A stretch of DNA of 64,000 nt, from assembly GCF_000024345.1 (NCBI RefSeq), contig NC_013729.1:7068001-7132000 (forward strand), given 5' to 3'. The notes below the pieces were generated by a model, which did no database searches, was not told the DNA's origin, and saw nothing but the letters and a program-made list of their open reading frames with translations. This DNA comes from Kribbella flavida DSM 17836 (GTDB lineage: Bacteria > Actinomycetota > Actinomycetes > Propionibacteriales > Kribbellaceae). Below are positions 63,437-64,000 of this stretch, piece after piece. The stretch's first letter is position 1, and each line of letters starts with the position of its first letter. The translations under genes were made by a program, and so were the position numbers.

Positions 63437-64000
63437 AAACAGCGGTTCTCGTCAGTGGCGTCGTGCTGCTCGGCTTGGTCGGAGCCGTCGGCGGCTACCA
63501 GCTCGGCGTCCAGACCGAGCCGGACGACCTGGTCGCGAGCAGCGCAGGAGAGCTGCCGCCCGAGGACATCGCATCGCCGGTGGACGTCAAGACGCCCGTG
63601 CCGAACAAGGTCCCGCCGTTCACCGGGACCGGTCTGCGTTACCGCACCCACACCTTCGACGTCCGGCAGCCGCCGCTGCCGAAGGTCGAGGTGTCGATCG
63701 ACATGCCGCGCGGCTGGATCGTGACCAGCTCGCCGAAGACGCCGGGCGAGGTGAAGTTCCTCGACCCGCTGAAGGAGCGTGGCGTCCGGGTGGAGTCGGG
63801 GTTCGCGCCGGAGCTCAGCCCGTACGAGGCCCGTGAGAAGCTGATGGGGGAGCTCAGCGCCAGCCAGCCGCCCGAGAACGACCTGCAGATCGTCGACACC
63901 GAGGACTCGGTGGTGACCGACAACACCGGTACCCCGCGCGACGTCTCCACGCTGGTCTACACCTTCATCCCGAACCAGACCCTGCGTTACGTGATCGTCC
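63433..64000 (+). CDS. Exported or membrane-anchored protein, N-terminal part (runs off the right edge)
   Basis: GTG 63433 overlaps the TenA-like stop and opens a frame that stays open to the window end (at least 189 residues). The N-terminus TAVLVSGVVLLGLVGAVGGY is a signal anchor or signal peptide. A Pro-rich linker follows, then a domain starting LRYRTHTFDVRQPPLPKVEV and MPRGWIVTSSPKTPGEVKFL. This resembles secreted actinobacterial proteins of unknown role. Translational coupling to a TenA-like protein is odd. The C-terminus is not visible. Confidence 0.7.
   Translation, partial: MKTAVLVSGVVLLGLVGAVGGYQLGVQTEPDDLVASSAGELPPEDIASPVDVKTPVPNKVPPFTGTGLRYRTHTFDVRQPPLPKVEVSIDMPRGWIVTSSPKTPGEVKFLDPLKERGVRVESGFAPELSPYEAREKLMGELSASQPPENDLQIVDTEDSVVTDNTGTPRDVSTLVYTFIPNQTLRYVIV

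Overview
The window reads as chromosome of a high-GC filamentous actinomycete. Strong G/C third-position bias, GTG and TTG starts, many four-base ATGA stop/start overlaps, secreted lectin and glycosidases, LAL-type regulators and sugar-acid operons all fit Kribbella or a close relative in the Propionibacteriales. That placement is inference from gene content; no marker gene is present.

Layout. 1-7.4 kb: tail of an amidohydrolase, a TetR regulator, a small membrane protein, then a MacB/FtsX-type ABC exporter (permease frameshifted) divergent from a histidine kinase/response regulator pair. 7.4-17 kb: an accessory, eroded stretch with two ECF sigma-factor operons, an epoxide-hydrolase-like enzyme, a ricin-type lectin, a small secreted protein and a GNAT enzyme. 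Between these lie gene remnants: two separate pieces of an ATP-dependent DNA ligase, a nuclease-like piece, a frameshifted PAP2 phosphatase and a possible integrase tail. The stretch ends at a tRNA-Thr(CGU) gene whose 3' end faces it, which suggests repeated insertion and decay at a tRNA site.

18.3-21.3 kb is the most unusual part. A terminator-like hairpin and a perfect palindrome precede a series of tRNAs and tRNA-like elements (18.48-18.81 kb), an HNH endonuclease gene, another tRNA-like element, a complete RtcB RNA ligase gene, a small Cys/His protein, a dispersed repeat and a fifth tRNA-like element. Three of the five tRNA-like elements can form anticodon stems longer than 5 bp. I read this as a candidate RNA-repair or tRNA-decoy locus.

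22-33.5 kb: a tightly coupled minus-strand operon for an aldonic/aldaric acid (double UxaA dehydratase, FAH hydrolase, aldehyde dehydrogenase, IlvD/Edd dehydratase, LarA-like protein, U32-like protein, GlcD-like oxidase) with a divergent GntR/FCD regulator. 33.5-38.7 kb: an Old Yellow Enzyme and an MFS exporter divergent from a large LAL regulator. 38.9-43 kb: an unrecognised 420-residue protein, a secreted SPOR/NAGPA-type protein and an HtpX-like protease. 43-50.5 kb: a DeoR-controlled sugar cluster (two FGGY kinases, a phosphatase, a 2-hydroxyacid dehydrogenase, a GDPD, a Gfo/Idh/MocA oxidoreductase). 50.6-54.1 kb: a patatin-like phospholipase with a membrane region and small proteins. 54.2-62.7 kb: a glycan-use locus (GH43-type secreted enzyme, very large GH106-like glycosidase, two ABC sugar permeases, a sugar-binding lipoprotein). 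62.8 kb to the end: a TenA-like protein and the start of an exported protein.

All calls come from reading the sequence and translations; no database search was possible.
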